A stretch of 64,000 nt of DNA, taken from NCBI RefSeq assembly GCF_000745425.1, contig NZ_KN050689.1, forward strand, positions 1 through 64,000, read 5' to 3'. Source of the DNA: Beijerinckia mobilis (GTDB lineage Bacteria; Pseudomonadota; Alphaproteobacteria; Rhizobiales; Beijerinckiaceae). The notes below the pieces were generated by a model. The model was not told where the DNA came from. It made no database searches and was given only the letters and a program-made list of their open reading frames with translations. Position numbers and translations under genes: made by a program. Below, piece by piece: positions 44,517 to 56,541 of the stretch; the first letter of the stretch is position 1, and each line of letters starts with the position of its first letter.

Positions 44517-47500
44517 TCAGGCCCCGTAGACCTCGTCCATAAAGGCCTTGATCTGTGCCAGATGTTTCGACATGAGGCCGGTCGCCGTCGCCGCCGAGGC
44601 AGGACGGCCGGCATAGCGCGGCCGCGTGGCCTTGCCGCCCGCCTGGCCGAGGACCCATTCGATATAGGGTTCGACGAAGGTCCAGCTGCCCATGTTCTTC
44701 GGCTCTTCCTGGCACCAGACCACATCGGCCTTCTTGAAGCGCGACAGGATGTTGACCAGAGCCTTCAACGGGAAGGGATAGAGCTGTTCGACACGCAGGA
44801 GGTAGACATCGTCGATACCGCGCTGTTCGCGCTCCTCGAAGAGATCGTAATAGACCTTGCCCGTGCACAGAACCACGCGCCGGATCTTGTCGTCCTTGAC
44901 GAGCTTGATCTTCTCGGCCTTGCCCTGCTCGGCATCGTCGAGCAGCACGCGATGGAACGAGGAACCGACCTGCAATTCTTCCAGCGTCGAGACCGCCCGC
45001 TTGTGGCGCAGCAGGGATTTCGGCGTCATCAGGATCAGCGGCTTGCGGATGTCGCGCTTCAGCTGCCGGCGCAGGATGTGGAAATAATTGGCCGGCGTCG
45101 TGCAGTTCGCGACCTGCATATTGTCCTCGGCGCAAAGCTGCAGATAGCGCTCGAGACGGGCGGAGGAATGTTCCGGACCCTGGCCCTCATAGCCATGCGG
45201 CAGCAGGCAGACGAGGCCCGACATACGCAGCCATTTGCGTTCACCCGACGAGATGAACTGGTCGAACAGAACCTGCGCGCCATTGGCGAAATCGCCGAAC
45301 TGGGCTTCCCACAGAACGAGCGCGTTTGGCTCGGCCAGCGAATAGCCATATTCGAAGCCGAGCACCGCTTCTTCCGAGAGCATCGAATTGATGACCTCGT
45401 AATTGGCCTGCTCGTCGCGAATATGGTTCAGCGGCACATAACGGGCTTCCGTCTCCTGGTCGATCAGCACCGAATGGCGCTGGGAGAAGGTGCCGCGTTC
45501 GGAATCCTGACCCGACAGGCGCACCGGATGGCCTTCATCGACGAGCGTCCCGAAGGCGAGCGCCTCGCCCATGGCCCAATCGATATTAGTGCCGGTTTCG
45601 ATCATCTTGCGGCGGTTGTCGAGCAAGCGGCCGATTGTCTTATGGATATGGAAGCCTTCCGGCACGGTGACCAGACGCTCGCCGATTTCCTTGAGACGCT
45701 CGATCTCGACGCCAGTGCGGCCGCGCCGGTCATCTTCGCCGTCGAGCGCCGGCTTGAGGCCGGCCCAGCGGCCGTCGAGCCAGTCGGCCTTGTTGGGCTG
45801 GAATGCCTGACCAGCCTCGAATTCGGCTTCGAGGCGCTGGCGCCAGTCATTCTTCAATTTCTCGACTTCGCCTTCAGTGACGAGATTTTCGCGGACGAGC
45901 TTGTCGGTATAAAGTTCCAGCGTCGTCTTGTGCGACCGGATTTCCTTATACATGACCGGCTGGGTGAAGCCCGGCTCGTCACCCTCGTTATGGCCGAAGC
46001 GGCGATAGCAGAACATGTCGATGACGACCGGCTTATGGAACTTCTGCCGGAATTCGATCGCGATCTTGGCGGCATAGACCACTGCCTCGGGATCGTCGCC
46101 ATTGACGTGGATGATCGGCGCCTCGATCATTTTCGCCACATCGGACGGATAGGGCGAGGAGCGCGAGAAGCGCGGATAGGTGGTGAAGCCGATCTGGTTG
46201 TTGATGATGAAATGGACCGAGCCGCCAGTGCGATGGCCCTTGAGGCCGGAGAGGCCGAAACATTCGGCAATCACGCCCTGGCCGGCGAAAGCCGCGTCAC
46301 CATGGATCAAAAGCGGCAGGATCTGGGTGCGCTCGACCACATCGTTATATTGGTCCTGCTTGGCGCGCACCTTGCCGAGCACAACCGGATCGACGATCTC
46401 GAGATGCGACGGATTGGCGGTCAGCGATAGATGGACCTTGTTGTTGTCGAAATCGCGATCGGACGAAGCGCCAAGATGATATTTGACGTCGCCCGAACCT
46501 TCGACATCGTCAGGCTTGAACGAGCCGCCCTTGAATTCATGGAAAATGGCGCGATGCGGTTTGCCCATGACCTGGGACAGGACGTTGAGGCGGCCGCGAT
46601 GGGCCATGCCGAGCACGATCTCCTTGACGCCGAGAGCGCCGCCGCGCTTGATGATCTGCTCCAGCGCCGGAACCATGGCTTCGCCACCGTCGAGGCCAAA
46701 ACGCTTGGTGCCGGTATATTTCACATCGAGGAATTTCTCGAACCCTTCCGCCTCGACGAGCTTCTGCAGAATGGCGCGCTTGCCTTCCTGGGTGAAGCTG
46801 ATCTCCTTGCCGGGTCCTTCAATGCGCTCCTGCATCCAGGCTTTCTCGACCGGATCGGAAATATGCATGAATTCGAAGCCGATCGTGTCGCAATAGGTGC
46901 GGCGCAGGATCGGCAACATTTCATTGATGCTGGCGAATTCGAGGCCGAGCACATTGTCGATGAAGATCTTGCGGTCGTAATCGGTCTCTGAAAACCCATA
47001 GGTCGCCGGATGCAGTTCCTCATGATCCTTGGGCGGAGCAATGCCGAGAGGATCGAGATTGGCGTGCAAATGGCCACGCATCCGATAGGCGCGGATCATC
47101 ATCAGAGCGCGCACGGAATCGCGCGTCGCGCGTTCAATATCGGCGGAGGAGATGGCTTTCCCCTCGCCCTTTGCTTCACCCTTGGCTTCGGTCTTGGCCT
47201 TGAGCTTGTCGCCGATCGCCTTTTCGGTGAGCGCCCAATTGCCGTCGAGCGCCGAAACCAGTTCGCCATTGGCAACGACCGGCCAGTTCGGCTTCTTCCA
47301 GGCCGGGCCTGAGGCCGTCACCTCGACGGAGCGGCGCTCATCATTCATGGCGGCGAAGAATTCACGCCATTCCGGATCGACCGAGGCCGGATTCTTCAAA
47401 TAGGAATCGTAGAGATGATCGACATAGACGGCATTGCCGCCATAAAGAAACGAGGTCTCAGCGAAAGCCTGATTGTGCGCGGACCGACCGGCGCCTCCGC

Positions 47501-47543
47501 TGCCTGCGCCGGTGCCGGCTGCATCTTCATCCTGACGTGCCAT
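44517..47543 (-). CDS. sucA: 2-oxoglutarate dehydrogenase E1
   Basis: A 1008-residue thiamine-diphosphate E1 that decarboxylates 2-oxoglutarate and succinylates the lipoyl group of OdhB. It shows the N-terminal FLYGGNAVYVDHLYDSYLKNP, the ThDP-binding GDAAFAGQGVIAE and the conserved VLGFEYGYSLAEPNALVLWEAQFGDF. The ATG at 47543 is preferred because AGGAG lies 6 nt before it; at the ATG at 47549 the ribosome site would touch the start codon. The antisense strand is open for 1117 codons across this gene, which is a shadow. Confidence 0.97.
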   Translation of the reverse strand: MARQDEDAAGTGAGSGGAGRSAHNQAFAETSFLYGGNAVYVDHLYDSYLKNPASVDPEWREFFAAMNDERRSVEVTASGPAWKKPNWPVVANGELVSALDGNWALTEKAIGDKLKAKTEAKGEAKGEGKAISSADIERATRDSVRALMMIRAYRMRGHLHANLDPLGIAPPKDHEELHPATYGFSETDYDRKIFIDNVLGLEFASINEMLPILRRTYCDTIGFEFMHISDPVEKAWMQERIEGPGKEISFTQEGKRAILQKLVEAEGFEKFLDVKYTGTKRFGLDGGEAMVPALEQIIKRGGALGVKEIVLGMAHRGRLNVLSQVMGKPHRAIFHEFKGGSFKPDDVEGSGDVKYHLGASSDRDFDNNKVHLSLTANPSHLEIVDPVVLGKVRAKQDQYNDVVERTQILPLLIHGDAAFAGQGVIAECFGLSGLKGHRTGGSVHFIINNQIGFTTYPRFSRSSPYPSDVAKMIEAPIIHVNGDDPEAVVYAAKIAIEFRQKFHKPVVIDMFCYRRFGHNEGDEPGFTQPVMYKEIRSHKTTLELYTDKLVRENLVTEGEVEKLKNDWRQRLEAEFEAGQAFQPNKADWLDGRWAGLKPALDGEDDRRGRTGVEIERLKEIGERLVTVPEGFHIHKTIGRLLDNRRKMIETGTNIDWAMGEALAFGTLVDEGHPVRLSGQDSERGTFSQRHSVLIDQETEARYVPLNHIRDEQANYEVINSMLSEEAVLGFEYGYSLAEPNALVLWEAQFGDFANGAQVLFDQFISSGERKWLRMSGLVCLLPHGYEGQGPEHSSARLERYLQLCAEDNMQVANCTTPANYFHILRRQLKRDIRKPLILMTPKSLLRHKRAVSTLEELQVGSSFHRVLLDDAEQGKAEKIKLVKDDKIRRVVLCTGKVYYDLFEEREQRGIDDVYLLRVEQLYPFPLKALVNILSRFKKADVVWCQEEPKNMGSWTFVEPYIEWVLGQAGGKATRPRYAGRPASAATATGLMSKHLAQIKAFMDEVYGA

Positions 47544-47912
47544 CGTCATCTCCTGCAGTTTGTCGCAATTGCTCTGCGTATGAGATAAGCGCGCCCGATG
47601 AGCCGGACCAGAGCAATCACATCTGTTTCAATAGCGAATACCCACCGCTTGGAATCGAGCCTTGGAATCGAACCTTGCGAGCGGGCATTCGTGTTAATGC
47701 CGTTGTCTTCATAACGGGCCAACCGTAACCGCGGCGATGGGCCCAAGGGGAATACATTTCCCAGGCAGAATTCAGAATGAGGAGAGCAGAACGGAGACCG
47801 CCGCCCCATCTTTGGGAGACATATCCTGCCGGATCACAGCAATCAGAGCGGCGTAATGCACACTCTGGGGCAGCAGATATTCCCGCCGCTGTCCTTGCTT
47901 CCTGCCTGTATC

Positions 47913-47971
47913 CGTCATTCCGAATCCGCGCCGTATCCGCGAGGCGGCTTCGGCGCGGATTCGGAATGACG
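47913..47971. repeat. Perfect 21-bp stem palindrome (REP-like)
   Basis: CGTCATTCCGAATCCGCGCC(G) at 47913-47933 pairs over its whole 21 bp with 47951-47971; the loop is 17 nt. The GTCATTCCG start is typical of REP-like intergenic palindromes in many Proteobacteria. It lies about 370 bp upstream of sucA. No T-run follows. Confidence 0.8.
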
Positions 47972-48317
47972 TATGACCTCACAATATCCTTTGCCCAGAT
48001 AAGAAAATCCGCGCCACTAGCCTTCCGCCAGATATACGCGCCTTCCCCGAGCCGGCGTCTTGTCCGCGAGGCGAGGCAAGCCGTCAGCGCCTGTCTCGCC
48101 ATTTGTCGAATATTCATGAAAACGCGTGATCACGCCGAGGTCGCATTCCGTCCTTGCACCCGGCGACAACCGTCGAAGACGGTGAATACGCAAAGCTTCC
48201 GCTTACATTCCGCACCGTGCCACTCCCGAAACCATAGACACATTCGGGAGAAACCCATTGATGAACATTCAGCCGCTCTATCAGTTTTTCTTACACGGCC
48301 GAAAGCTCTGTTCACAT

Positions 48318-48340
48318 ACACCGGCGCACGGCGCCGGTGT
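48318..48340 (-). terminator. Hairpin immediately after sucD
   Basis: ACACCGGCGC (48318-48327) pairs perfectly with 48331-48340 around a 3-nt loop, 12 nt past the sucD stop. No T-run follows on the minus strand, so it may be a Rho-dependent or mRNA-stabilising 3' structure. Confidence 0.5.
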
Positions 48341-48351
48341 CGCTGTCAAAA

Positions 48352-49236
48352 TCAGGCCCGCAGAAGTTCGGCGAGCGTATGGCCGATCCGCGCCGGCGAA
48401 GGTGACACCTTGATGCCGGCGGCTTCCATCGCCGCGACCTTGTGCTCGGCATCACCCTTGCCGCCGGAAATGATGGCGCCCGCGTGACCCATGCGCCGCC
48501 CGGGCGGCGCCGTACGGCCGGCGATGAAGCCGACCATCGGTTTCTTGCGGCCGCGGCGCGCTTCGTCGATCAGGAACTGGGCGGCATCTTCCTCACCGGA
48601 ACCGCCAATCTCGCCGATCATGACGATCGAATGAGTTGTCTCATCGGCCAGGAACAATTCCAGAATATCGATGAAATCACTGCCCTTGACCGGATCGCCG
48701 CCAATGCCGACCGCGGTCGTCTGGCCGAGCCCTTCCCGGGTCGTCTGGAACACCGCTTCATAGGTGAGGGTGCCGGACCGCGAGACAACGCCCACGGACC
48801 CTTGCGAGAAGATGGGGGCCGGCATGATGCCGATCTTGCACGCACCGGATGTCACGACACCAGGGCAATTGGGCCCGATGAGCCGCGATTTCGAGCCCGA
48901 CAAGGCGCGCTTGACCTTGACCATGTCGAGAACCGGGATGCCTTCGGTGATGCAGACGATCAGCGGAATTTCCGCGTCGATCGCCTCGCAGATCGCATCG
49001 GCAGCGCCCGGCGGCGGCACATAGATGACGCTGGCCTCGCATCCCGTCGCCGCCTTTGCCTCGGCGACGGTCTCATAAACCGGCAGATCGAGATGAGTGC
49101 GGCCGCCCTTGCCGGGAGCGACGCCACCGACGAGCCGCGTGCCGAAGGCCAAGGCCTGCTCGGAATGGAACGTGCCATTGCGGCCGGTAAAGCCCTGACA
49201 AATGACCCGGGTGCTTTTATCGATCAGGATCGCCAT
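48352..49236 (-). CDS. sucD: Succinate-CoA ligase, alpha subunit
   Basis: A 294-residue alpha subunit. The CoA-binding domain opens with [18 protein letters not shown], and the phosphohistidine is His251 in [15 protein letters not shown]. It converts succinyl-CoA to succinate with ATP or GTP formation. The start overlaps the stop of sucC (TGATG), giving coupled expression and equal amounts of both subunits. Confidence 0.97.
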   Translation of the reverse strand: MAILIDKSTRVICQGFTGRNGTFHSEQALAFGTRLVGGVAPGKGGRTHLDLPVYETVAEAKAATGCEASVIYVPPPGAADAICEAIDAEIPLIVCITEGIPVLDMVKVKRALSGSKSRLIGPNCPGVVTSGACKIGIMPAPIFSQGSVGVVSRSGTLTYEAVFQTTREGLGQTTAVGIGGDPVKGSDFIDILELFLADETTHSIVMIGEIGGSGEEDAAQFLIDEARRGRKKPMVGFIAGRTAPPGRRMGHAGAIISGGKGDAEHKVAAMEAAGIKVSPSPARIGHTLAELLRA

Positions 49237-50465
49237 CAGACCGCTCCCTTGCCTTGAGCCAAAGCCGCCGTCCGTTTGGCGACCGCTGCGACGATCTTCT
49301 GCGCCGCGTCGTCGAGATCATCGGCGGGAATGAGATCGAGACCGGATGTCGACAGAATCTTCTTGCCGATTTCGACATTCGTGCCTTCAAGCCGCACGAC
49401 CAGCGGCACCTCAAGGCCAACTTCCTTGACCGCGGCGATAATGCCTTCGGCAATGACATCGCATTTCATGATGCCGCCGAAAATATTGACCAGAATGCCT
49501 TTGACCTGCGGATCGGCGGTGATGATCTTGAAGGCGTGTGTGACCTTTTCCTTGCTGGCGCCACCGCCGACATCAAGGAAATTCGCCGGGCTTCCGCCAT
49601 AGAGCTTGATAATGTCCATCGTCGCCATGGCGAGACCGGCGCCATTGACCATGCAGCCGATTTCGCCATCGAGCGCGATATAGGCGAGATCGTATTTCGA
49701 CGCCTCGATTTCCTTCGGATCCTCTTCATTCTCGTCACGCAAGGCGACGACATCGGGATGTTTGAAGAGTGCGTTCGGATCAAACGAGACCTTGGCGTCA
49801 AGGCACAGAAGACGGCCGTCGCGCGTCAACACCAGAGGATTGACCTCAAGCATCGCCATATCCTTGGCGACAAAGGCATTATAAAGCGACGTCACGAGCT
49901 GGTGCATCTGCTTGGCCTGATCTCCTTCAAGCCCAAGCGCGACCGCCGCCGTGCGTCCATGAAACGGTTCGATGCCGGTCGCCGGATCGATCGAAAAGGT
50001 CACGATCTTGTCCGGCGTATGCTGCGCAACCTCCTCGATATCCATGCCGCCTTCCGTTGACACGACGAAAGCGATACGGCTGGTCGAACGGTCGACGAGC
50101 AGCGAGAGATAGAATTCCTTGGCGATGTCGCAACCGTCTTCAATGTAAAGACGGCGCACTTTGCGGCCATGAGGACCCGTTTGGGCGGTCACGAGCGTAT
50201 GCTCGAACATCGCCTGCGCGGCCTCGACAACTTCCTGGAAGGAGCGGGCGATACGCACGCCGCCTTTCTCGCCGGCCTCGGGCTCAATGAAATGGCCCTT
50301 TCCGCGGCCACCGGCATGAATTTGCGCCTTGACCACATAGACCGGACCTGGAAGCGCGCGCGCAGCTGCCTCCGCCTCTCCAGGCGTCAGGACAGGAGCT
50401 CCACGCGAGACGGGCGCTCCAAACTCCCTCAAGATCGTCTTTGCCTGATATTCGTGAATATTCAT
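49236..50465 (-). CDS. sucC: Succinate-CoA ligase, beta subunit
   Basis: A 409-residue beta subunit with the ATP-grasp domain opening [19 protein letters not shown] and [16 protein letters not shown], then the C-terminal ligase domain with [15 protein letters not shown] and [14 protein letters not shown]. These features place it with SucC rather than the malate thiokinase MtkA of methylotrophs. It is about 10 residues longer than usual at the C-terminus. A gap of 332 bp separates it from mdh upstream. Confidence 0.96.
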   Translation of the reverse strand: MNIHEYQAKTILREFGAPVSRGAPVLTPGEAEAAARALPGPVYVVKAQIHAGGRGKGHFIEPEAGEKGGVRIARSFQEVVEAAQAMFEHTLVTAQTGPHGRKVRRLYIEDGCDIAKEFYLSLLVDRSTSRIAFVVSTEGGMDIEEVAQHTPDKIVTFSIDPATGIEPFHGRTAAVALGLEGDQAKQMHQLVTSLYNAFVAKDMAMLEVNPLVLTRDGRLLCLDAKVSFDPNALFKHPDVVALRDENEEDPKEIEASKYDLAYIALDGEIGCMVNGAGLAMATMDIIKLYGGSPANFLDVGGGASKEKVTHAFKIITADPQVKGILVNIFGGIMKCDVIAEGIIAAVKEVGLEVPLVVRLEGTNVEIGKKILSTSGLDLIPADDLDDAAQKIVAAVAKRTAALAQGKGAV

Positions 50466-50797
50466 GCAGGCACTTCTAAGGTTGGCAGCCTTCGAGGCAG
50501 CGAGGGGACGATCACGTCAGAAAACATCGATTGCGACGCGACCAGGCGACGATGGATGCCGTGAGACTTCATGGAGTTCGAGACAGGCATCCAGGAAGGA
50601 CAGGGGCCAGATAGAGACAGAAAATCGAGGACGATGGTCCGGAGACATTGCTGACACCCCATCGGCCCGAACTTTCGAGATCAAGCTACCGCCGGCTCCC
50701 TCACCTTCCGGAGGCCCATTCCCCAAACTGCCATGTCCCAGGACAGCCGTGGGATGGACGCGCGACGCCGTCCATCCCGGTTCTCCCAAATCCAGAC
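50466..50797. other. Spacer between mdh and sucC
   Basis: No gene is called. The mdh end carries a hairpin, GGGATGGACG (50751-50760) with 50769-50778 around an 8-nt loop, 20 nt past the stop and without a T-run. The remainder should hold a 5' leader or promoter for sucCD on the minus strand. Confidence 0.45.
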
Positions 50798-52224
<1,427 letters not shown>

Positions 52225-52857
52225 TCAATAGCGGCCATGCGTCAGAGCCCCCTGCAAAAGATCGATGAGATTCTGCATTCGCCGCTCCACGCTTGTCCGC
52301 AATTCGCCGCGATCGAGCAGAACACCGGCAGGCGACAGAAACCGATAGAGCGCATCGATCACCAGCGCCTTGGCCGCCATCATATCGGTAATGACGAACA
52401 GGCCGCCGCTCGTGCCTTCTTCCAGAATCCGCTGAATTTCAAGCCGGCATCGGTTGCGATGCTTACGTGCTATCGGTGCGTCACGCTCGGCCGCAGCGAC
52501 AAAAAGCTGGAACAGGGGCGCGTCATTTTCGAGCTTGGCGCGATAGGCCCTGTGGATAGCGAAGAGAATCCGTTCGAGCTTGTCGAAAGCTGGATCCGGC
52601 GCATCGCCGATGGTGCGAAGGCCAGCCTCCAGCGGTTTCAGCCAGGAAGCCGTGATTTCCTCGATCAGTGCCTCTTTCGAGGGAAAATATCGATAGATAT
52701 TGGCATGCGACATACCGGCTTCCTCGGCAATGCGCGTGACTGTCGTCCGCGCGAGGCCGTGGCGGCGAATATGCTCTGCGGCAATATCGAGTATGCGCGC
52801 ATCGGTGGCAGGAGCGACCTGCGGCGGCATTCTTGAGCGCAACGGGGACCGCGTCAT
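52225..52857 (-). CDS. TetR-family transcriptional regulator
   Basis: A 210-residue repressor. The N-terminal helix-turn-helix (about 22-66) reads ARILDIAAEHIRRHGLARTTVTRIAEEAGMSHANIYRYFPSKEAL, a standard TetR head; the C-terminal ligand domain is not assignable. The ATG at 52857 gives a normal length; upstream codons to 52950 are open but basic and unconserved. The target could be its own promoter or the neighbouring zapE or mdh regions, but no operator is obvious. Confidence 0.85.
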   Translation of the reverse strand: MTRSPLRSRMPPQVAPATDARILDIAAEHIRRHGLARTTVTRIAEEAGMSHANIYRYFPSKEALIEEITASWLKPLEAGLRTIGDAPDPAFDKLERILFAIHRAYRAKLENDAPLFQLFVAAAERDAPIARKHRNRCRLEIQRILEEGTSGGLFVITDMMAAKALVIDALYRFLSPAGVLLDRGELRTSVERRMQNLIDLLQGALTHGRY

Positions 52858-53018
52858 GGGCCCATCACCGATCACAGTCGGCGGCGATGCGATCCGATGC
52901 AACCGGTCTCGTCTGCATTGGGCCGCATCGGGTCGCATCGCCCGCCTCAACCCTTGTGACGGCGCGCTCTAGAATGCCGCGCATATCAGCTTCCCGCAAA
53001 ATCCCATTCCCACGCCCT

Positions 53019-53105
53019 TAGAGCATTTTCCAATAATGTTGAATCGCCCCGAAAATATCCTGTTTTCTTGAGTGGGGCGTTTCTGGGTAGATCCGAAAGC
53101 CCTAG
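53019..53105 (+). repeat. Dispersed palindromic repeat, copy 5
   Basis: An 87-bp forward copy bounded by TAGAGC and CCTAG: AGCATTTTC, a GAATCGCCC middle, TTGAGTGGGGCG and TTTCTGGGTAGATCCGAAA. Its right end contains the TAG stop of zapE (53102-53104, minus strand). The right palindrome has lost some pairing. Confidence 0.75.
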
Positions 53106-54274
53106 GTCTCCACAAGGCCGGTCGAAAGACCGGAGCCTTGTGAATCGATCGTGCCATGCGGCAAGGCGAAATAGGAGGAGGACTGCATTTCGATGAGCCG
53201 CGACACCGTGCGGTCGAATTCGAAACTTTCCGTTCCCTGCTCCGCGCGATAAAGCTCAGTTGGCGGCGCCGCTGCCGAGGCGATCAGTTTGACGTGCTGG
53301 TCGTAGAGTGCATCGACCAGAAGAATGAACCGTTTCGCACTATTGCGGCGATCGGCGTCGATGATCGGAATATGGTCGATCAGCACGGTATGGAAATTCG
53401 TCGCTATGGTCAGGAAATCCGTGGCACCGAGCGGCGCGTCGCAGAGATCTGAGAAATCAAAACGGGCCACATGTGCCTTCGCCTGCGGCACCCGCACTTC
53501 GCGGTCGAGCAGCTCCAGCTTGACCGGATCGCCATGCTCGACGCCAGTGAGAAGCTTGAAAGCCTCCGTCATCGCCCGATCGGCCCGCGCATCGGCCGGC
53601 ACATAATAGACGGGCTGGCCCTGCAGCTTTTCGAGGCGGTAATCGGTGCGTGCAACGAGCTGCACCGGTTCCATCTTCTCCTCTATCAAGCGGATGAAAG
53701 GCAGAAACAGGGCCCGGTTGAGGCCATTGGTATAGAGATCTTTTGGCGCGACATTGGAGGTCGCGACGATCACGACACCGCGCGCGAACAAAGCCTCGAA
53801 CAGACGGCCGAGAATCATCGCATCGGCGATATCGGTCACGGTGAATTCATCGAAACAGAGCAGCGCGGTCGCATCGGCAACGGCTTGCGCCACTGGCTCG
53901 ATCGGATCGTCACCCTTGACCAGCCCCTGTTTCAGCTTCTGCCGCCACGCATGGATGCGGGCATGGATCTCGGCCATGAACTCGTTGAAATGGCGGCGAT
54001 GTTTATGCGCCACTTCCACCTCTTCAAAGAACAGATCCATGATCATCGTCTTGCCGCGCCCCACCGGGCCGTAGACGTAAAGACCGCGCGGCCCCACGAC
54101 TGGTTTACGCCCAAGCAGCCAGCCAAAGGGACTCGACCGCTTCGGCAAGGCATAATTCTGAAGCTCCCGGCACAGAAGATCCAGCTTGCGCAAGACTTCG
54201 ATTTGCGCGGGGTCAGGTTCGAGAAAGCCTTGTGTGGTCTTTTCCTTGTAGAGATCAAGAAGCGAAGCGGACAT
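53102..54274 (-). CDS. zapE: Cell division ATPase ZapE
   Basis: A 390-residue AFG1-family AAA ATPase that acts at the division ring. Walker A is GPVGRGKT (69-76) and Walker B is ALLCFDEF, followed by the family's sensor regions TSNVAP and GLNRALFLPFI. The last dozen residues (SQGSGLSTGLVET) look non-conserved, and the stop TAG lies inside a dispersed repeat, so the C-terminus may have been altered by its insertion. In Rhizobiales zapE often lies near mdh, as here. Confidence 0.93.
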   Translation of the reverse strand: MSASLLDLYKEKTTQGFLEPDPAQIEVLRKLDLLCRELQNYALPKRSSPFGWLLGRKPVVGPRGLYVYGPVGRGKTMIMDLFFEEVEVAHKHRRHFNEFMAEIHARIHAWRQKLKQGLVKGDDPIEPVAQAVADATALLCFDEFTVTDIADAMILGRLFEALFARGVVIVATSNVAPKDLYTNGLNRALFLPFIRLIEEKMEPVQLVARTDYRLEKLQGQPVYYVPADARADRAMTEAFKLLTGVEHGDPVKLELLDREVRVPQAKAHVARFDFSDLCDAPLGATDFLTIATNFHTVLIDHIPIIDADRRNSAKRFILLVDALYDQHVKLIASAAAPPTELYRAEQGTESFEFDRTVSRLIEMQSSSYFALPHGTIDSQGSGLSTGLVET

Positions 54275-55527
54275 GAAACCTCGGGCCGGGTGATGCCAGA
54301 CCTGCGAACCGTCCAGGAATTATGGGAAACCGGTGGCGCTGCGGTCGCAGGAGAGATGGAAAATGCTTCAGTATCGGCATTGCACCAAATACACGCGCCA
54401 GCCTTCTGACAGCATTTCTGAACGGCAAGGATAGCGATGTCGACAGCATGAGGACAGGCCGCATTTCGAACGTATCGAAAACAATCCGCGGCGGGCATCC
54501 AATAGGCCGCAACGGGCGGAATATTGGCTCGATATTTGCTTTTTAGCTACGCTATGTGGAAAAATGCGGAAGCGATCCGGCCTCTACTCATCAAGCAATA
54601 TTGGCCGTCGATATTGGATTGGTGCTTCAGCTTCTGCCGGCTTGCGAATTCTCTGACAGGCTCGCCACCCCGTGCCGATCAATCCAGGCACGGCAAGCGG
54701 CTCGTTTTACAGCCCGATCGAGAGGGCTGTGGCCCAGGATTGGTGTATCTGTCCGGCAGACGTGACTACGGTGCAAACGGGAATCCTGCTCTATTCCTCG
54801 CGCATGAAGTGCGGCTGCCGCACGTGAGCGCCAATTCCGGGGAAGCGGGCTTGACCGGCGCCATCACAGGAAACGCCGATTTTCGATAGGCGAACCAGTT
54901 CGGCCGAGCAACCGGCCGCAAGGACCAAATGAAGCTTTTGCCGGGTCTCACGCAATACTTCATTCAAAAACAAGCGCATTTTCATTGTGTTAGAGTGCTT
55001 CGGATCTATCCGGAAACGCTTCACTCGAAAACAAGAGCATTTTCAGGCTTATCGGAAAAGGCTACCGGCGGATTCGAAATCCGCCCGCATCAAGCAACCT
55101 GGTGACGTCGATTTCACAGAGAAGGTGCAGTCAATCGCAGCTTTAACGATAAGAGGCATCTTTGGTATTTGGCAGGAAGCGTCTTCCTAACGCCATATTT
55201 TGCGGGTGGAAAATATTAACCATTCGATGAAATCGTTTCGAAGCGGGATCGGGAAGAATAGGCTGCCTTCCTATCTCTTCTGAAATGCACGAAGCTCATG
55301 CTTCGGCGTTTCTCCGAATGGTCGTAGCAACATAGAGTGCCTAGGGCACTCGCGGAGGCTCGGCTCCGCCTCGGTCCAGATGATCGCCGCCAGTGCCGGA
55401 AGAGAGGTCTGGGGGAAAGTAAAAGGACCGCGAGAAAAAACCGAGGAATCGAGAATATTATTGTCACGCCCGTCGGACCGCAGCTTGTCACGACCGGGTC
55501 CAAGGATCGCGAAAGGAAGGATTCGCA
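54275..55527. other. 1.25-kb intergenic region
   Basis: No gene can be supported. Open frames such as 54524-54889 (plus, 121 codons) have no recognisable product. The stretch contains a dispersed repeat copy (54991-55050). It separates zapE from the secreted protease gene, both reading away from it. Confidence 0.35.
54991..55050 (-). repeat. Dispersed palindromic repeat, copy 6 (partial, reverse)
   Basis: TAGAGTGCTTCGGATCTATC, GGAAACGCTTCACTCGAAAA and AGAGCATTTTCAGG occur in the order expected of a reverse-orientation copy; the far boundary is lost. The palindrome is only partly paired. Confidence 0.65.
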
Positions 55528-56454
55528 ATGCCCGTCGGGAATAGTGGACTGCCGTTTGCTCTCATTTGTGCTTTCTTATTTGCCTGGTCATCTTCTTCCC
55601 CGGCGGCTCCCCTCACCCAAAAGGATTTTGCGGATTTCCAATCCTTGCCCGTCACGCCAGTCGTGGTCTTCGGCCGCAACAGCCGACGCAGTGTTGATGA
55701 TTTTGCGACTGACCACCGTCTCAATCCCGAGCGCCTCCGTCATGATTTCGAAGCGGCCGGATTGATCGAATGCGGGCAGGCACATGGCGCAGGCCAGCTT
55801 ACGCTGGCCAATGATGTGGTGACGACCGCCGCCCATGTCTTTTTCGACGAACAGGGACACCCGCGCGCCAAGAGCTGCACTTTCGTCGCGGAACTCGGCG
55901 GCAAGCCAGTGCGCATCCCGATCGATCTGCATTCCATCGTCGCCGGCTCCACCAATCCCTATGCCATCGCCGCCGTGCACGATTGGGCCGTCGCGCATCT
56001 GACGCGACCGCTCGAAGGTGTCGTGCCGTTCAGCCTCGCAGGCAGCGTCCATGGTAATGAACCAGTCGAATTCGTCGCGCGCGGTCATATTGATTGGGGC
56101 GAGGGTCGCAGGCTTTCCATGGAGCAATGCCGCCTGCGCGATCAGCTTTCGATCGGCAGTGAGGGCACACGGGAATTCTCCTTCGATTGTGAGACCGGCG
56201 ACGGCGCCTCTGGCGGTGCCGTGGTCACCGCCGCCAACAAACCGGTCATCGGCGCGATCCTGGTCGGATGGCGCAGCACCAAGCCATTCATTTCCGCGCC
56301 CTTCTCCAACACCCATTATAATTTCGCGGTTTCGATCGAAGGCGCCTTCAAACGAGCGGTGATTGCTGCGGCAGCCACGTCCGCAACCACTGTGGCAGGA
56401 GCGGGGATGACGTCGGCGGGACCATCCACCAAATTGGCCGCCCGGGCGCGGTAA
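55528..56454 (+). CDS. Secreted trypsin-like serine protease
   Basis: A 308-residue exported protein. A signal peptide (1-27, FALICAFLFAWSSSSPA) precedes a chymotrypsin-fold domain with the catalytic triad His103 (TTAAHVFF), Asp152 (VHDWAVAHL) and Ser228 (GDGASGGAV). The triad is intact, though the serine loop lacks the usual GDSGG, with Ala before Ser. The C-terminal 35 residues are Ala/Thr-rich. No partner genes are close. Its target is unknown. Confidence 0.8.
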   Translation: MPVGNSGLPFALICAFLFAWSSSSPAAPLTQKDFADFQSLPVTPVVVFGRNSRRSVDDFATDHRLNPERLRHDFEAAGLIECGQAHGAGQLTLANDVVTTAAHVFFDEQGHPRAKSCTFVAELGGKPVRIPIDLHSIVAGSTNPYAIAAVHDWAVAHLTRPLEGVVPFSLAGSVHGNEPVEFVARGHIDWGEGRRLSMEQCRLRDQLSIGSEGTREFSFDCETGDGASGGAVVTAANKPVIGAILVGWRSTKPFISAPFSNTHYNFAVSIEGAFKRAVIAAAATSATTVAGAGMTSAGPSTKLAARAR

Positions 56455-56508
56455 GACTTAAAGCCTCACCAGACTGTCGAGTGATGCTCTCTGTGAGGAA
56501 CCAGATGC

Positions 56509-56541
56509 GCTCCCGCGAAAGACTCACTCTTTCGCGGGAGC
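56509..56541 (+). terminator. Hairpin after the protease gene
   Basis: GCTCCCGCGAAAG (56509-56521) pairs perfectly with 56529-56541 across a 7-nt loop, 55 bp past the stop. Only a weak T-run (ACTTTC) follows, so terminator function is likely but not certain. Confidence 0.55.

Larger units (their letters stand above)
47550..48351. other. Intergenic region between sucD and sucA
   Basis: Short open frames occur on both strands with no recognisable product. The region holds a perfect 21-bp palindrome (47913-47971), a small CTCCCGAA/TTCGGGAG dyad (48223-48250) and a hairpin just past sucD. It likely contains the sucA promoter on the minus strand. Confidence 0.4.

Noticed and set aside
43077-46430. 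1117-codon open frame on the plus strand
   Set aside because: It lies wholly antisense to sucA and odhB, which are certain genes. High GC at third positions of those genes keeps the opposite frame free of stops.
54524-54889. 121-codon open frame
   Set aside because: No recognisable domain, weak start context, and no relation to its neighbours.
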